Part shown: in pieces, positions 1-6,014 of the stretch
Layout of the letters: every line of letters begins with the position of its first letter
How positions within the stretch are numbered: position 1 is the first letter of the stretch
Assembly (NCBI GenBank): GCA_026388755.1
Contig: JAPLJE010000163.1
Span: 1-6,014, forward strand
Source: Deltaproteobacteria bacterium
Lineage (GTDB): Bacteria; Desulfobacterota; Desulfobacteria; Desulfobacterales; Desulfatirhabdiaceae
Reading direction: 5' to 3'
Length of the DNA stretch: 6,014 nucleotides
Program-made: the position numbers and the translations under genes
The notes under the pieces: model-generated
Seen by the model: the letters and a program-made list of their open reading frames with translations, nothing else
Told to the model about the DNA's origin: nothing
Database searches by the model: none

Positions 1-1656
1 GAATCCGGGGGCATAGTCAAAATCGTGCCTCTTTCCGAAGCCCGGACCCGAAACATCGAAACCCTGATTCGGGAGTCATCCGGGTCTTCGGACGATCGGG
101 TCGTCACCCAGGTAATTCCCCTGAAATATGCCAGTGCTGTGTTGATTTCCCGCCTCTTTGTCCCGCTCATTTCCAAGAGCAGCGTTCTGATGGCCTATCC
201 GCCCACAAACACGCTGATTGTCACGGATATGCATTCCAATATTCAGCGACTGCTACGCATGATCAAGGCCATTGACGTGTCCAGTTCCGGGCAGGAAATC
301 TCGGTATTTGTGCTTCGTTATGCCGTTTCATCCCAGGTGGTCAAGCTTCTGGATTCCATATTTCAGACCGCTGCCAGGGCCGGGAAAGAGGATTCCGATG
401 CTGGGATCCGGGTCTTTGCCGACGAAAGGACCAATGCTCTGGTGGTTATGGCTGGTGATGAGCATACCCAGAAAATCAAGAATCTGATTCAGGAACTGGA
501 CAAGGAAACACCCAAGGGAAACGAAAAAATGCGGGTCTATTATCTGGAGAATGCCAAAGCCGATGACTTGGCCAAGGTGCTTCAGGACATGCCCAAAAAA
601 ACCGATAGTGCGCCTGAAAAAGACAAGGCGGTTACACCGTCTATTCTGTCCGAAAAAGTTAAAATTACGGCTGACAAGGCCACCAATAGCCTGGTTATCA
701 TGGCCGAAAAGAGCGAATACGCAGCTCTGGAAGAGATCATCCGGATGCTCGATATCCCCAGAGCCATGGTCTATATTGAGTGCCTTATCATGGAAGTGAA
801 TGTGAACAAGGATTTTAATATCGGGACCGAATGGATCGCCATGGGGACAACCAGTGTTGCAGGAAGAGATGCGGCTTTCGGCGGCGGATTCAGCGGTGCA
901 GGAGCCTATCCCAATGTCAAGGATATGATCTCCCCCCCGATCACCGGCGGCGTCGGAACCCTACCGACAGGGTTTTCACTGGGAATTCTGAGCGAAACTC
1001 TGAACATCGGCGGCATTCAGTTTCCGGGCCTTGCGGCTGTTGTCCAGGCCTATAAAAAAGACAAGGATGTCAACATCCTGTCAACGCCCCAGATTCTGAC
1101 CACCGATAACGAAGAAGCAGCGATTATGGTCGGGAAAAACGTTCCCTATCAGACCAAATCCGGCTCCACCGGAACCTTTGAATCCTTCAACACTTATGAA
1201 TACCGGGATGTCGGCATCACCCTGAAAATCACCCCTCAGATCAGCAGAGACCGGCTGGTCCGCCTGAATATAACTCAGGAAGTGACCAAGCTGGACCAAA
1301 CCGGATCAGTTGCCATCACGAATGATATCCTCAATCGGCCAACCACACTGAAGCGCACCATCTCCACAACCGTTCTGGTTCAGGACAGCAACACGGTGGT
1401 GATCGGCGGACTCATCGATGACAGCATGTCCCTTACCGAGTACAAGATTCCCTGCATCGGCGATGTTCCGGGCTTGGGATGGCTTTTTAAATCCCGGGCC
1501 AAAAACCGGGAAAAAACTAATCTCTTCGTGTTTATGACGCCCCATGTGATCAGCCATCCACAGGAAGGTGAAGCGATTTACCGTTCCAAGCAGGATCAGA
1601 TGGACCGGATCCGGAAAAAGGCCGAGAGCGACAACCCCGAGTCCATTAAGGACTGA
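1..1656 (+). CDS. gspD: Type II secretion system secretin GspD (5' end missing)
   Basis: Outer-membrane secretin that forms the multimeric channel through which folded periplasmic proteins leave the cell. The frame is open from base 1, so the N-terminus (signal peptide and most of the N0 domain) lies outside the window. A GTG at 25 is internal and not the real start. Counting from the first codon, 551 residues are visible: the end of N0, then N1 (about 33-95, with IPLKYAS and YPPTNTLIVTD), N2 (about 99-168, with FVLRYA and ADERTNALVVM), N3 (about 177-255, with VYYLENA and TADKATNSLVI), then the secretin barrel domain (about 255-520). The barrel shows NVPYQT near 380, VVIGGLIDD at 466 and the secretin signature IPCIGDVPGLGWLF at 483-496, followed by FMTPHVI at 511-517. 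The tail after that is only about 34 residues, with no long pilotin-binding extension evident. The repeated N1-N3 domains plus an adjacent gspE favour GspD over PilQ or a type III secretin. Confidence 0.96.
   Translation, partial: ESGGIVKIVPLSEARTRNIETLIRESSGSSDDRVVTQVIPLKYASAVLISRLFVPLISKSSVLMAYPPTNTLIVTDMHSNIQRLLRMIKAIDVSSSGQEISVFVLRYAVSSQVVKLLDSIFQTAARAGKEDSDAGIRVFADERTNALVVMAGDEHTQKIKNLIQELDKETPKGNEKMRVYYLENAKADDLAKVLQDMPKKTDSAPEKDKAVTPSILSEKVKITADKATNSLVIMAEKSEYAALEEIIRMLDIPRAMVYIECLIMEVNVNKDFNIGTEWIAMGTTSVAGRDAAFGGGFSGAGAYPNVKDMISPPITGGVGTLPTGFSLGILSETLNIGGIQFPGLAAVVQAYKKDKDVNILSTPQILTTDNEEAAIMVGKNVPYQTKSGSTGTFESFNTYEYRDVGITLKITPQISRDRLVRLNITQEVTKLDQTGSVAITNDILNRPTTLKRTISTTVLVQDSNTVVIGGLIDDSMSLTEYKIPCIGDVPGLGWLFKSRAKNREKTNLFVFMTPHVISHPQEGEAIYRSKQDQMDRIRKKAESDNPESIKD
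1648..1652 (+). promoter_or_regulatory. Ribosome binding site of gspE
   Basis: AAGGA lies inside the last codons of gspD, 6 nt before the ATG at 1659. A second in-frame ATG at 1665 would be 12 nt away, so the first ATG is preferred. The site overlaps the end of gspD and the genes are 2 nt apart, which suggests translational coupling. Confidence 0.6.
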
Positions 1657-1658
1657 AA

Positions 1659-3410
1659 ATGGCCATGAACCAATCACTTAAGCGAATAATCATTAGTCGC
1701 TGTGGTATAACCGAGGCTACCTGGCAGGAATCCGAAAAACTTGCCGATACCCGGAACATCAACGTCTGTGACATCCTCGTTCAGAAAAAACTGGTTTCTG
1801 AGCTCCAGTTTCTGGAATGCGCCGGCGAGTGTTATGATATTCCGGTATGGCCGGATCTTCCCATTTCCCAGGATACGCTCTTTGGTGGAGAGGCCCTTTC
1901 CCGAAGGATTCCCATCCAGTTTCTGAAAAACCATGTTCTGGTGCCGCTGAAGTTCAGAGCGGAAGCTGCGCTGAAAACTATGGATGCGGAGGGTTCCGAT
2001 CATCAGGTGGTGATCGCGGTCCATGATCCATCCGCTTTTCAGCCGGTTGACGATTTGATCAAGCTTTTGGAAATCCGTGAGTTCAAGCTGGTTCTCTCCC
2101 CGCGAGCCGTAATTCTGTCGGCCATTACCCTCAGTTACGACCGGAACCTTGATTCCGACGAAGACTTGGTTCAGACCCTGGAAGACGATTCCGCAATGCA
2201 GATCCAGGATCTGGAAGTGACTGCGGATCTACTGGATGACACTAGCGAGGCACCCATTATCCGGCTGGTGAACCAGATCATTACCCGGTCCATTCGCGCC
2301 CGGGCCAGCGATATTCACATTGAGCCTTACCAGGACAGCCTGAAAATCCGATACCGGGTGGACGGCATTCTCTATGATCTGCTCACGCCGCCAAAGTGGA
2401 TGCAGCCTGCGCTCATTTCCCGCATCAAGGTGATGTCCAGGCTCGATATTGCGGAAAAGCGTCTTCCACAGGACGGCCGAATGAACATTCGAATTGGCAG
2501 CCAGGAAATCGATATCCGGATCTCAACCATTCCCACGGCCTTCGGGGAACGGGTGGTGCTGAGGCTCCTGAACAAGTCCGGATCCCTGCTGACGTTGACC
2601 GAGCTGGGAATTTCGCCGCCGCAGCGGGAGCTTCTGGAAAAAGTGACAGCTTTTCCCAACGGCATTTTTCTGATTACCGGGCCAACGGGAAGCGGAAAAA
2701 CAACAACCCTTTACGCCATCCTGTCAGCAATCAACAAACCAGCCATCAATATCATTACCATTGAAGATCCGGTGGAGTACCAGCTGAAGGGCATCAGCCA
2801 GATTCAGGTCAATCCCAAAATCGATCTGACGTTTGCAAGGGGTCTGCGATCCATTGTCCGTCAGGATCCGGACGTGATTCTGGTGGGTGAGATCCGGGAT
2901 AAGGAAACCGCGGATATTGCGGTTCAATCCGCTTTGACGGGGCATCTGGTGTTTTCAACTCTGCATACCAACGATGCGGCCAGTGCCATCACCCGACTGG
3001 TGGATATCGGCGTGGAACCGTTTCTGATTTCATCGTCCGTGATTGCCGTGGCTGCTCAGCGACTGATCCGGGTCCTGTGCGAGCACTGCAAGGAGCCTTA
3101 TATCCCTACGGAAACGGTTTTAAACAGCATGGGGCTGACACTGGATATGCTTCAGGGGCCTGTTTATCAGGCGAAAGGCTGTCCTGCCTGTTTTCATACC
3201 GGATACCGGGGAAGGACCAGCATCTTCGAGATGATGGTGATGGACAGCGGGCTGAAAAACCTGATCCTTAAAACCTATGATTCCAGCCGCATCAAGCAGG
3301 AAGCTCTCAGAAAACACATGGTCACCCTGGGAGAAGACGGTGTTGAAAAGGTGCTCAACGGTATCACAACCTTTGAGGAAGTGCTCCGCGTAACCCAGAG
3401 CATTGCCTGA
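1659..3410 (+). CDS. gspE: Type II secretion system ATPase GspE
   Basis: Cytoplasmic hexameric ATPase of the PilB/GspE family. In type II secretion it powers pseudopilus assembly and docks on the inner-membrane platform. The product is 583 residues. An N1 (MshEN/T2SSE_N-like) domain spans about 1-160, followed by an acidic linker near 165-195, then N2 starting at about 198 (RASDIHIEP, YRVDGIL), then the RecA-like motor. Motor motifs: Walker A GPTGSGKTT from 341 with K347; Asp box IEDPVEY at 368-374; Walker B DVILVGEIRD at 405-414 with catalytic E411; His box TGHLVFSTLHTND at 427-439. Two CxxC pairs, C474/C477 and C508/C511, form the zinc-binding tetracysteine insert typical of GspE and PilB and absent from PilT. 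PilB or MshE are the alternatives, but coupling to gspD, 2 nt upstream, favours GspE. No gspF follows. All key residues are intact. Confidence 0.95.
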   Translation: MAMNQSLKRIIISRCGITEATWQESEKLADTRNINVCDILVQKKLVSELQFLECAGECYDIPVWPDLPISQDTLFGGEALSRRIPIQFLKNHVLVPLKFRAEAALKTMDAEGSDHQVVIAVHDPSAFQPVDDLIKLLEIREFKLVLSPRAVILSAITLSYDRNLDSDEDLVQTLEDDSAMQIQDLEVTADLLDDTSEAPIIRLVNQIITRSIRARASDIHIEPYQDSLKIRYRVDGILYDLLTPPKWMQPALISRIKVMSRLDIAEKRLPQDGRMNIRIGSQEIDIRISTIPTAFGERVVLRLLNKSGSLLTLTELGISPPQRELLEKVTAFPNGIFLITGPTGSGKTTTLYAILSAINKPAINIITIEDPVEYQLKGISQIQVNPKIDLTFARGLRSIVRQDPDVILVGEIRDKETADIAVQSALTGHLVFSTLHTNDAASAITRLVDIGVEPFLISSSVIAVAAQRLIRVLCEHCKEPYIPTETVLNSMGLTLDMLQGPVYQAKGCPACFHTGYRGRTSIFEMMVMDSGLKNLILKTYDSSRIKQEALRKHMVTLGEDGVEKVLNGITTFEEVLRVTQSIA

Positions 3411-3433
3411 TAAATGGAATCGTGTAGCGTGAC

Positions 3434-3439
3434 AAAGGA
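3434..3439 (+). promoter_or_regulatory. Ribosome binding site deciding the yidD start
   Basis: AAAGGA sits 7 nt before the ATG at 3447. The in-frame ATG at 3414 has no Shine-Dalgarno-like sequence before it, only the end of gspE, and the ATG at 3489 has only a weak one. This supports 3447 as the start. Confidence 0.55.
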
Positions 3440-3446
3440 TGCTTTA

Positions 3447-3857
3447 ATGGTTTCTAATGTGATGCGATTTCGATCGGGTGTTTTGAAAATGAAAACACTT
3501 TTATTTCTGGTGGCCGTCTGCTGGTTTCTGGTGCTCCCTGTGTATGCGCCGGCTCATGATCCGGACCCATCCGAGGATGGATCGAATCAGGAACCGTCGC
3601 TCTTTTTATTTCCCATTTCGTTTTACCAGAAAATCATTTCTCCGGCGGTCGGCAATCGGTGTCAGATGAGTCCATCCTGTTCGGCCTACAGCAAGGAAGC
3701 CTTTCAGACCCATGGCTTTTTCCTCGGCTGGATCATGACCTGCGACCGTCTGATGCGCTGCGGCCGGGATGAAACCCATCTGGCCCCCGGGGTATGGACA
3801 CCCGAAGGCCGCCTGAATCTGGATCCCCTTTCCGGAAACGATTCCTGGATGAAATAA
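3447..3857 (+). CDS. yidD: YidD-domain protein with an apparent export signal
   Basis: YidD (DUF37) proteins are small, normally cytoplasmic-face, membrane-associated factors thought to help YidC insert inner-membrane proteins. With the start at 3447 the product is 136 residues, against about 70-90 for ordinary YidD. Residues 1-16 are basic (MVSNVMRFRSGVLKMK) and 17-34 are strongly hydrophobic. A plausible signal peptidase site lies near VYA or APA at 32-36, followed by an acidic linker (about 38-50). The YidD core starts near 52: FYQKIISP at 59-66, C72, the hallmark SPSCSAY at 75-81, HG at 89-90, and RLMRC ending at C105. The three cysteines match those of the family. The usual HPGG-DP tail is missing and is replaced by a different, proline-containing end. 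ATGs at 3414 (147 aa) and 3489 (122 aa) are alternative starts; all keep the hydrophobic segment. Its 36-nt distance from gspE suggests co-transcription. Domain assignment is firm; function as a YidC helper is doubtful if the domain is periplasmic. Confidence 0.85.
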   Translation: MVSNVMRFRSGVLKMKTLLFLVAVCWFLVLPVYAPAHDPDPSEDGSNQEPSLFLFPISFYQKIISPAVGNRCQMSPSCSAYSKEAFQTHGFFLGWIMTCDRLMRCGRDETHLAPGVWTPEGRLNLDPLSGNDSWMK

Positions 3858-3927
3858 TTGCTCCGCAATGTATAGCTGATGGCTTCAATTGTTAATAAAA
3901 TGGGAATCTAGTAATTGGCTTATGACT

Positions 3928-4431
3928 TCATCCGAAAAGCCTATCCGTTTGTTCCCACTGTTTCCCGGCAACTAAAAAATTGAGCGCCTTCATGGTCATT
4001 ACAATATCGTGATGCTGGTTCAACACCTGAATGTCTGAGCGGATGATCCCCCGATCCAGCTTGGAACGGGAGCGGATGGCTTCGATGACCGTTACGCGAA
4101 GCGACAGCACATCGCCGGGGTATACCGGTTTAAGCCATCGCAATTCATCCACGCCCGGGGAGCCCAGACTCGCCACCCGGGAAAGGTAGTGATCGACAAA
4201 AAGTCGCATCATCAATGACGCTGTGTGCCAGCCGCTGGCGATCATGCCTCCGTAGATAGAGAGCTTCCCGGCTTCCGGGTCTGTGTGAAAGGGCTGGGGA
4301 TCAAAGCGCTTTGTAAAAGCAATCACCTCATCCGCTTCCACGGTTATGGAGCCGAACTCGTGACTGTCTCCGGTAATGTAGTCCTCAAAATACCGCTGTT
4401 CAACAGGGGGGGTGAAGATGTCGGGGATCAT
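3928..4431 (-). CDS. MaoC family acyl dehydratase (R-specific enoyl-CoA hydratase-like)
   Basis: Single hot-dog-fold protein of 167 residues, the usual length for a one-domain MaoC/PhaJ-type hydratase, acting on enoyl-CoA or related acyl thioesters in the cytoplasm. The hydratase-2 signature is clear: FDPQPFHTDPEA at 43-54 gives the catalytic pair D44 and H49, with the same five-residue spacing as in PhaJ. It is followed by GGMIASGWHTA at 61-71. A later segment, LRWLKPVYPGDVL at 97-109, is the conserved central strand region of MaoC proteins. There is no signal peptide or membrane segment. The ATG at 4431 has GGAG four bases upstream and a TATAAT box further up. The gene is convergent with yidD and divergent from the TPR gene, so it is probably its own transcription unit. 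The substrate cannot be told from the sequence; beta-oxidation or acyl-CoA catabolism is a guess. Confidence 0.9.
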   Translation of the reverse strand: MIPDIFTPPVEQRYFEDYITGDSHEFGSITVEADEVIAFTKRFDPQPFHTDPEAGKLSIYGGMIASGWHTASLMMRLFVDHYLSRVASLGSPGVDELRWLKPVYPGDVLSLRVTVIEAIRSRSKLDRGIIRSDIQVLNQHHDIVMTMKALNFLVAGKQWEQTDRLFG

Positions 4432-4435
4432 GGTG

Positions 4436-4439
4436 CTCC
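4436..4439 (-). promoter_or_regulatory. Ribosome binding site of the MaoC gene
   Basis: On the minus strand GGAG precedes the ATG at 4431 with a 4-nt gap, slightly shorter than ideal. Confidence 0.4.
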
Positions 4440-4448
4440 GTTTTTCCG

Positions 4449-4477
4449 ATTATATTTGTGAAAAGTGCTGGTTGCGC
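4449..4477 (-). promoter_or_regulatory. Candidate promoter for the MaoC gene
   Basis: The minus strand carries a perfect TATAAT at 4454-4449. At 17 nt spacing the -35 position (4477-4472) reads GCGCAA, a poor match to TTGACA. Transcription would start near 4442, giving a leader of about 10 nt that still contains the GGAG site. The -10 match is exact but short, so it could be chance; the location directly upstream of the gene supports it. Confidence 0.35.
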
Positions 4478-4501
4478 TGCAAGGTCGATCGATTGTTGCT
4501 C

Positions 4502-4519
4502 TGATGAGAAGCGTCATCA
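4502..4519. repeat. Perfect inverted repeat, possible operator
   Basis: TGATGA at 4502-4507 and TCATCA at 4514-4519 are exact inverted complements separated by 6 nt. The site lies in the non-coding region between the divergent MaoC and TPR genes, about 25 nt upstream of the MaoC -35 position. The 18-bp dyad is the size of a typical dimeric regulator site. A hairpin terminator is less likely because only four A residues follow and there is no T run. No regulator is encoded nearby. Confidence 0.3.
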
Positions 4520-4639
4520 AAAATGCCAAGTCTTCAAAATAAGTATGGTATCCTTATCATATTGTTGCTAATAAGGCAATTTGGAGTGGACAGCACACCC
4601 TTTGTTATTTCATGCAAACCCATATTCAGCGTTACTGGC

Positions 4640-5578
4640 ATGGTGATGATGATTCCGAACCGTTATGGCGTGTTACCATCAGGGCTTTTTTTTCTTTTCT
4701 CCCTCCTATTCATGGGATACGCCCATGCAGGAAATCAGGTAGTCCTGGATGCAGACCAGCAGTTCGAGTATGCTGAAATCTGCTTTGCCCGCGGGGATTA
4801 TGAAACTGCAACTGCGGAATATAAACGCCTCATCCATTTTTTTCCGGAGGATAAGCGGGTGGAAAAAGCCTTGTTTGCCATCGCAATGTCCGATTACCAC
4901 AGAGAGCGTTTTCAGGAAGCCATCGCGGCTTTCACCGAAGCCGAAAATCGATTCCCGAATACGCCTTTGTCCATCCGGGCTGCCTTCATGATTTCCAAGT
5001 GTTACCTGAGGCTGAGGGACACTGGGAATGCAATTATCACCCTTAATAACCTGCTGGTACAGACCGACGATGGTGATGTCCGGGATGAAGCCTATGATGC
5101 GATGGGCTGGATTTATATCGAACTCGGAGAATTTGAAAAGGCAAGGTCGTTTTTTCAGAAAATCAGTTTGAAGAACCAGGTTGAGTATGAGGCGGATGTG
5201 CTCTTAAAAGAGCTGGAAAAAGACGAGCAGATTCCCCGAAAGAAACCCCAGGTCGCAGGGTTTTTGTCCATTCTGCCAGGCGGCGGTTATTTTTATTGCG
5301 AGCGGTATCAGGATGCGCTGGTGGCGTTTCTGCTGAACGGTGCCCTGATCGTGGCATCCTGGGAGGCATTCGATCAGGGAAATCCGGCACTTGGGGGTGT
5401 TATCGCCGCGGTTGAATTTGGGTTTTATGCGGGAAACATCTACGGCGGCATTGCCAGCGCCCATAAATACAACAATCGAAAGACACACGATTTTATTGAA
5501 TCATTGAAAGAGAAGGCCCAAATTGGCATTTCAGGTGCCAAAGGCGGCCTTCAGCTTTCTGTACAGATCCCGTTCTAA
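4640..5578 (+). CDS. Exported TPR protein with a hydrophobic C-terminal domain
   Basis: With the start at 4640 the product is 312 residues. A signal peptide is visible at 1-30: a short polar and basic start, a hydrophobic core GLFFLFSLLFMGY at 15-27, and a cleavage site AHA/G at 28-31. Four TPR-like helix pairs follow (about 41-74, 78-111, 115-147, 151-184), with the pattern GDYETA, FQEAI, GNAI, GEFEKA. This resembles BamD/YbgF-type scaffolds that bind partner proteins in the envelope. Residues 205-279 form a second domain rich in Gly and hydrophobics: LPGGGYFYCERYQDA, a helix near 226-243, then GFYAGNIYGG. It recalls the small PGxGqfY (DUF5683-like) membrane domains. The protein ends in LQLSVQIPF. 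Start choice is uncertain: ATGs at 4646 and 4649 also fit the signal peptide and none has a good ribosome site. The frame is open back to an ATG at 4523, but that would put 39 residues before the signal peptide. Exact function is unknown; a link to the YidD-like protein upstream is inference. Confidence 0.82.
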   Translation: MVMMIPNRYGVLPSGLFFLFSLLFMGYAHAGNQVVLDADQQFEYAEICFARGDYETATAEYKRLIHFFPEDKRVEKALFAIAMSDYHRERFQEAIAAFTEAENRFPNTPLSIRAAFMISKCYLRLRDTGNAIITLNNLLVQTDDGDVRDEAYDAMGWIYIELGEFEKARSFFQKISLKNQVEYEADVLLKELEKDEQIPRKKPQVAGFLSILPGGGYFYCERYQDALVAFLLNGALIVASWEAFDQGNPALGGVIAAVEFGFYAGNIYGGIASAHKYNNRKTHDFIESLKEKAQIGISGAKGGLQLSVQIPF

Positions 5579-5616
5579 AACCCACGTATCTGACGACAGA
5601 ATTTGGAACCCCGGAC

Positions 5617-6014
5617 TTACAGGTTCATTCGTTTGAAAATGGTTTCCGGAATATTTCGAATGACTGCCATGATCCAGCGCCAGAACCATCCCGTGTAAAC
5701 GATGTCTTTGCCGGTTTGGTATGCCCGGTACACATCTTCGGCAACCTGCTCCGGTTCGATCATCAGCATTTTCGGAAGATTCATTCCCGCGGTCATTCGG
5801 GTTTGAACAAAGCCGGGGATAGCGGTCATCACGCGGACATGGCTAAAATACAGGCGGTTTCGAAGGCCGCTGAGAAATGTGGTCAAGGCGCTTTTTGCGG
5901 CTCCGTAAAGATAATTGCTCTGCCGGCCGCGCTCTCCGGCCACGGAACTGACCCCGATAATCAGCCCCCTGCCTCTGGCTTCAAAATCAGCGGCGATAAT
6001 TTCAAGAATGCTGA
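5617..6014 (-). CDS. DprE2-like short-chain dehydrogenase/reductase (N-terminal part outside window)
   Basis: The C-terminal 131 residues of an NAD(P)-dependent SDR are visible; the frame stays open to the right edge, so the Rossmann nucleotide-binding half is missing. A GTG at 5943 is internal, because the upstream in-frame codons encode the expected SDR strand ending in GLIIGVSS. The catalytic triad is present: Ser (5944-5946) in GVSSVAGERG, Tyr (5905-5907) and Lys (5893-5895) in YGAAK, with the Ser-Tyr spacing of 13 seen in FabG. PGFVQTRMT follows the active site. The closest family I recognise is DprE2, the 2-ulose reductase that works with DprE1 to make decaprenylphosphoryl-arabinose in mycobacteria. 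Shared features are SSVAGER, the RQSNYLYGAAK region, and a hydrophobic end with WRWIM, IPE and IFKRM. SDR membership is certain; the substrate is not. No DprE1-like oxidase is in the window, so it may lie beyond the right edge. It is convergent with the TPR gene, 38 nt apart. Confidence 0.88.
   Translation of the reverse strand, partial: SILEIIAADFEARGRGLIIGVSSVAGERGRQSNYLYGAAKSALTTFLSGLRNRLYFSHVRVMTAIPGFVQTRMTAGMNLPKMLMIEPEQVAEDVYRAYQTGKDIVYTGWFWRWIMAVIRNIPETIFKRMNL

Noticed and set aside
1306..1677. 123-codon minus-strand open frame inside gspD
   Set aside because: It lies antisense to the conserved secretin core, its translation matches no family I know, and it is the usual shadow of a GC-rich coding region.
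2396..2764. 122-codon plus-strand open frame in another frame of gspE
   Set aside because: It overlaps the strongly conserved N2 and Walker A region of gspE, has biased low-complexity composition and no recognisable domain.
3857..3869. Small hairpin ATTGC-TCC-GCAAT at the yidD stop codon, in the convergent gap
   Set aside because: The stem is only 5 bp with a 3-nt loop and has no real T run on either strand, so it is not a supportable terminator.
4225..4461. Plus-strand open frame antisense to the start of the MaoC gene
   Set aside because: The MaoC frame has a full family signature with catalytic residues; this one has none and no ribosome site.
4602..4628. TTGTTA and TATTCA as a promoter for the TPR gene
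   Set aside because: The spacing is 15 nt and both boxes match poorly; no other pair in 4432-4639 is better on the plus strand, so no promoter is called for this gene.
5204..5488. Minus-strand open frames inside the TPR gene
   Set aside because: They are antisense to a well-supported domain and show no family features.
5579..5616. Possible bidirectional terminator between the convergent TPR and SDR genes
   Set aside because: I found no convincing inverted repeat or T tract in these 38 bases.

Overview
The window holds six protein genes and no RNA genes, mobile elements or CRISPR. Codon use looks uniform and the base composition is moderately GC-rich. A type II secretion secretin and ATPase, a MaoC-type hydratase and a DprE2-like reductase together suggest a Gram-negative bacterium. 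The style of the secretin and ATPase sequences resembles Desulfobacterota (former Deltaproteobacteria, perhaps Desulfobacterales). That assignment is inference from familiarity with the families, not a search result.

Layout. (1) 1-1656 (+): 3' part of a gspD secretin gene, open at the left window edge. (2) 1659-3410 (+): complete gspE secretion ATPase gene, 2 nt after gspD. (3) 3447-3857 (+): small gene for a YidD-domain protein that unusually carries an apparent export signal. It is 36 nt after gspE and probably in the same transcript. (4) 3928-4431 (-): MaoC-family acyl dehydratase, convergent with yidD and divergent from the next gene. (5) about 4640-5578 (+): exported TPR protein with a hydrophobic, glycine-rich C-terminal domain. 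(6) 5617-6014 (-): C-terminal half of a DprE2-like short-chain dehydrogenase, open at the right edge and convergent with gene 5.

How they fit together. GspD (outer-membrane channel) and GspE (cytoplasmic motor ATPase) are core parts of one type II secretion machine. The operon does not continue into gspF here; a yidD-like gene follows instead. The YidD-like protein and the TPR protein are both predicted to be exported and lie on the same strand with only the inverted MaoC gene between them. They may work together in the envelope, but the sequence does not prove it. The MaoC and SDR genes look like independent metabolic or cell-envelope genes.

The main points for a second look are the exported YidD domain, its possible partnership with the TPR protein, a perfect 6+6 inverted repeat in the divergent intergenic region, and the DprE2-like reductase in an apparently Gram-negative genome. 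I found no clearly new system. The non-coding gaps are all shorter than 300 bases: 3858-3927, 4432-4639 and 5579-5616.
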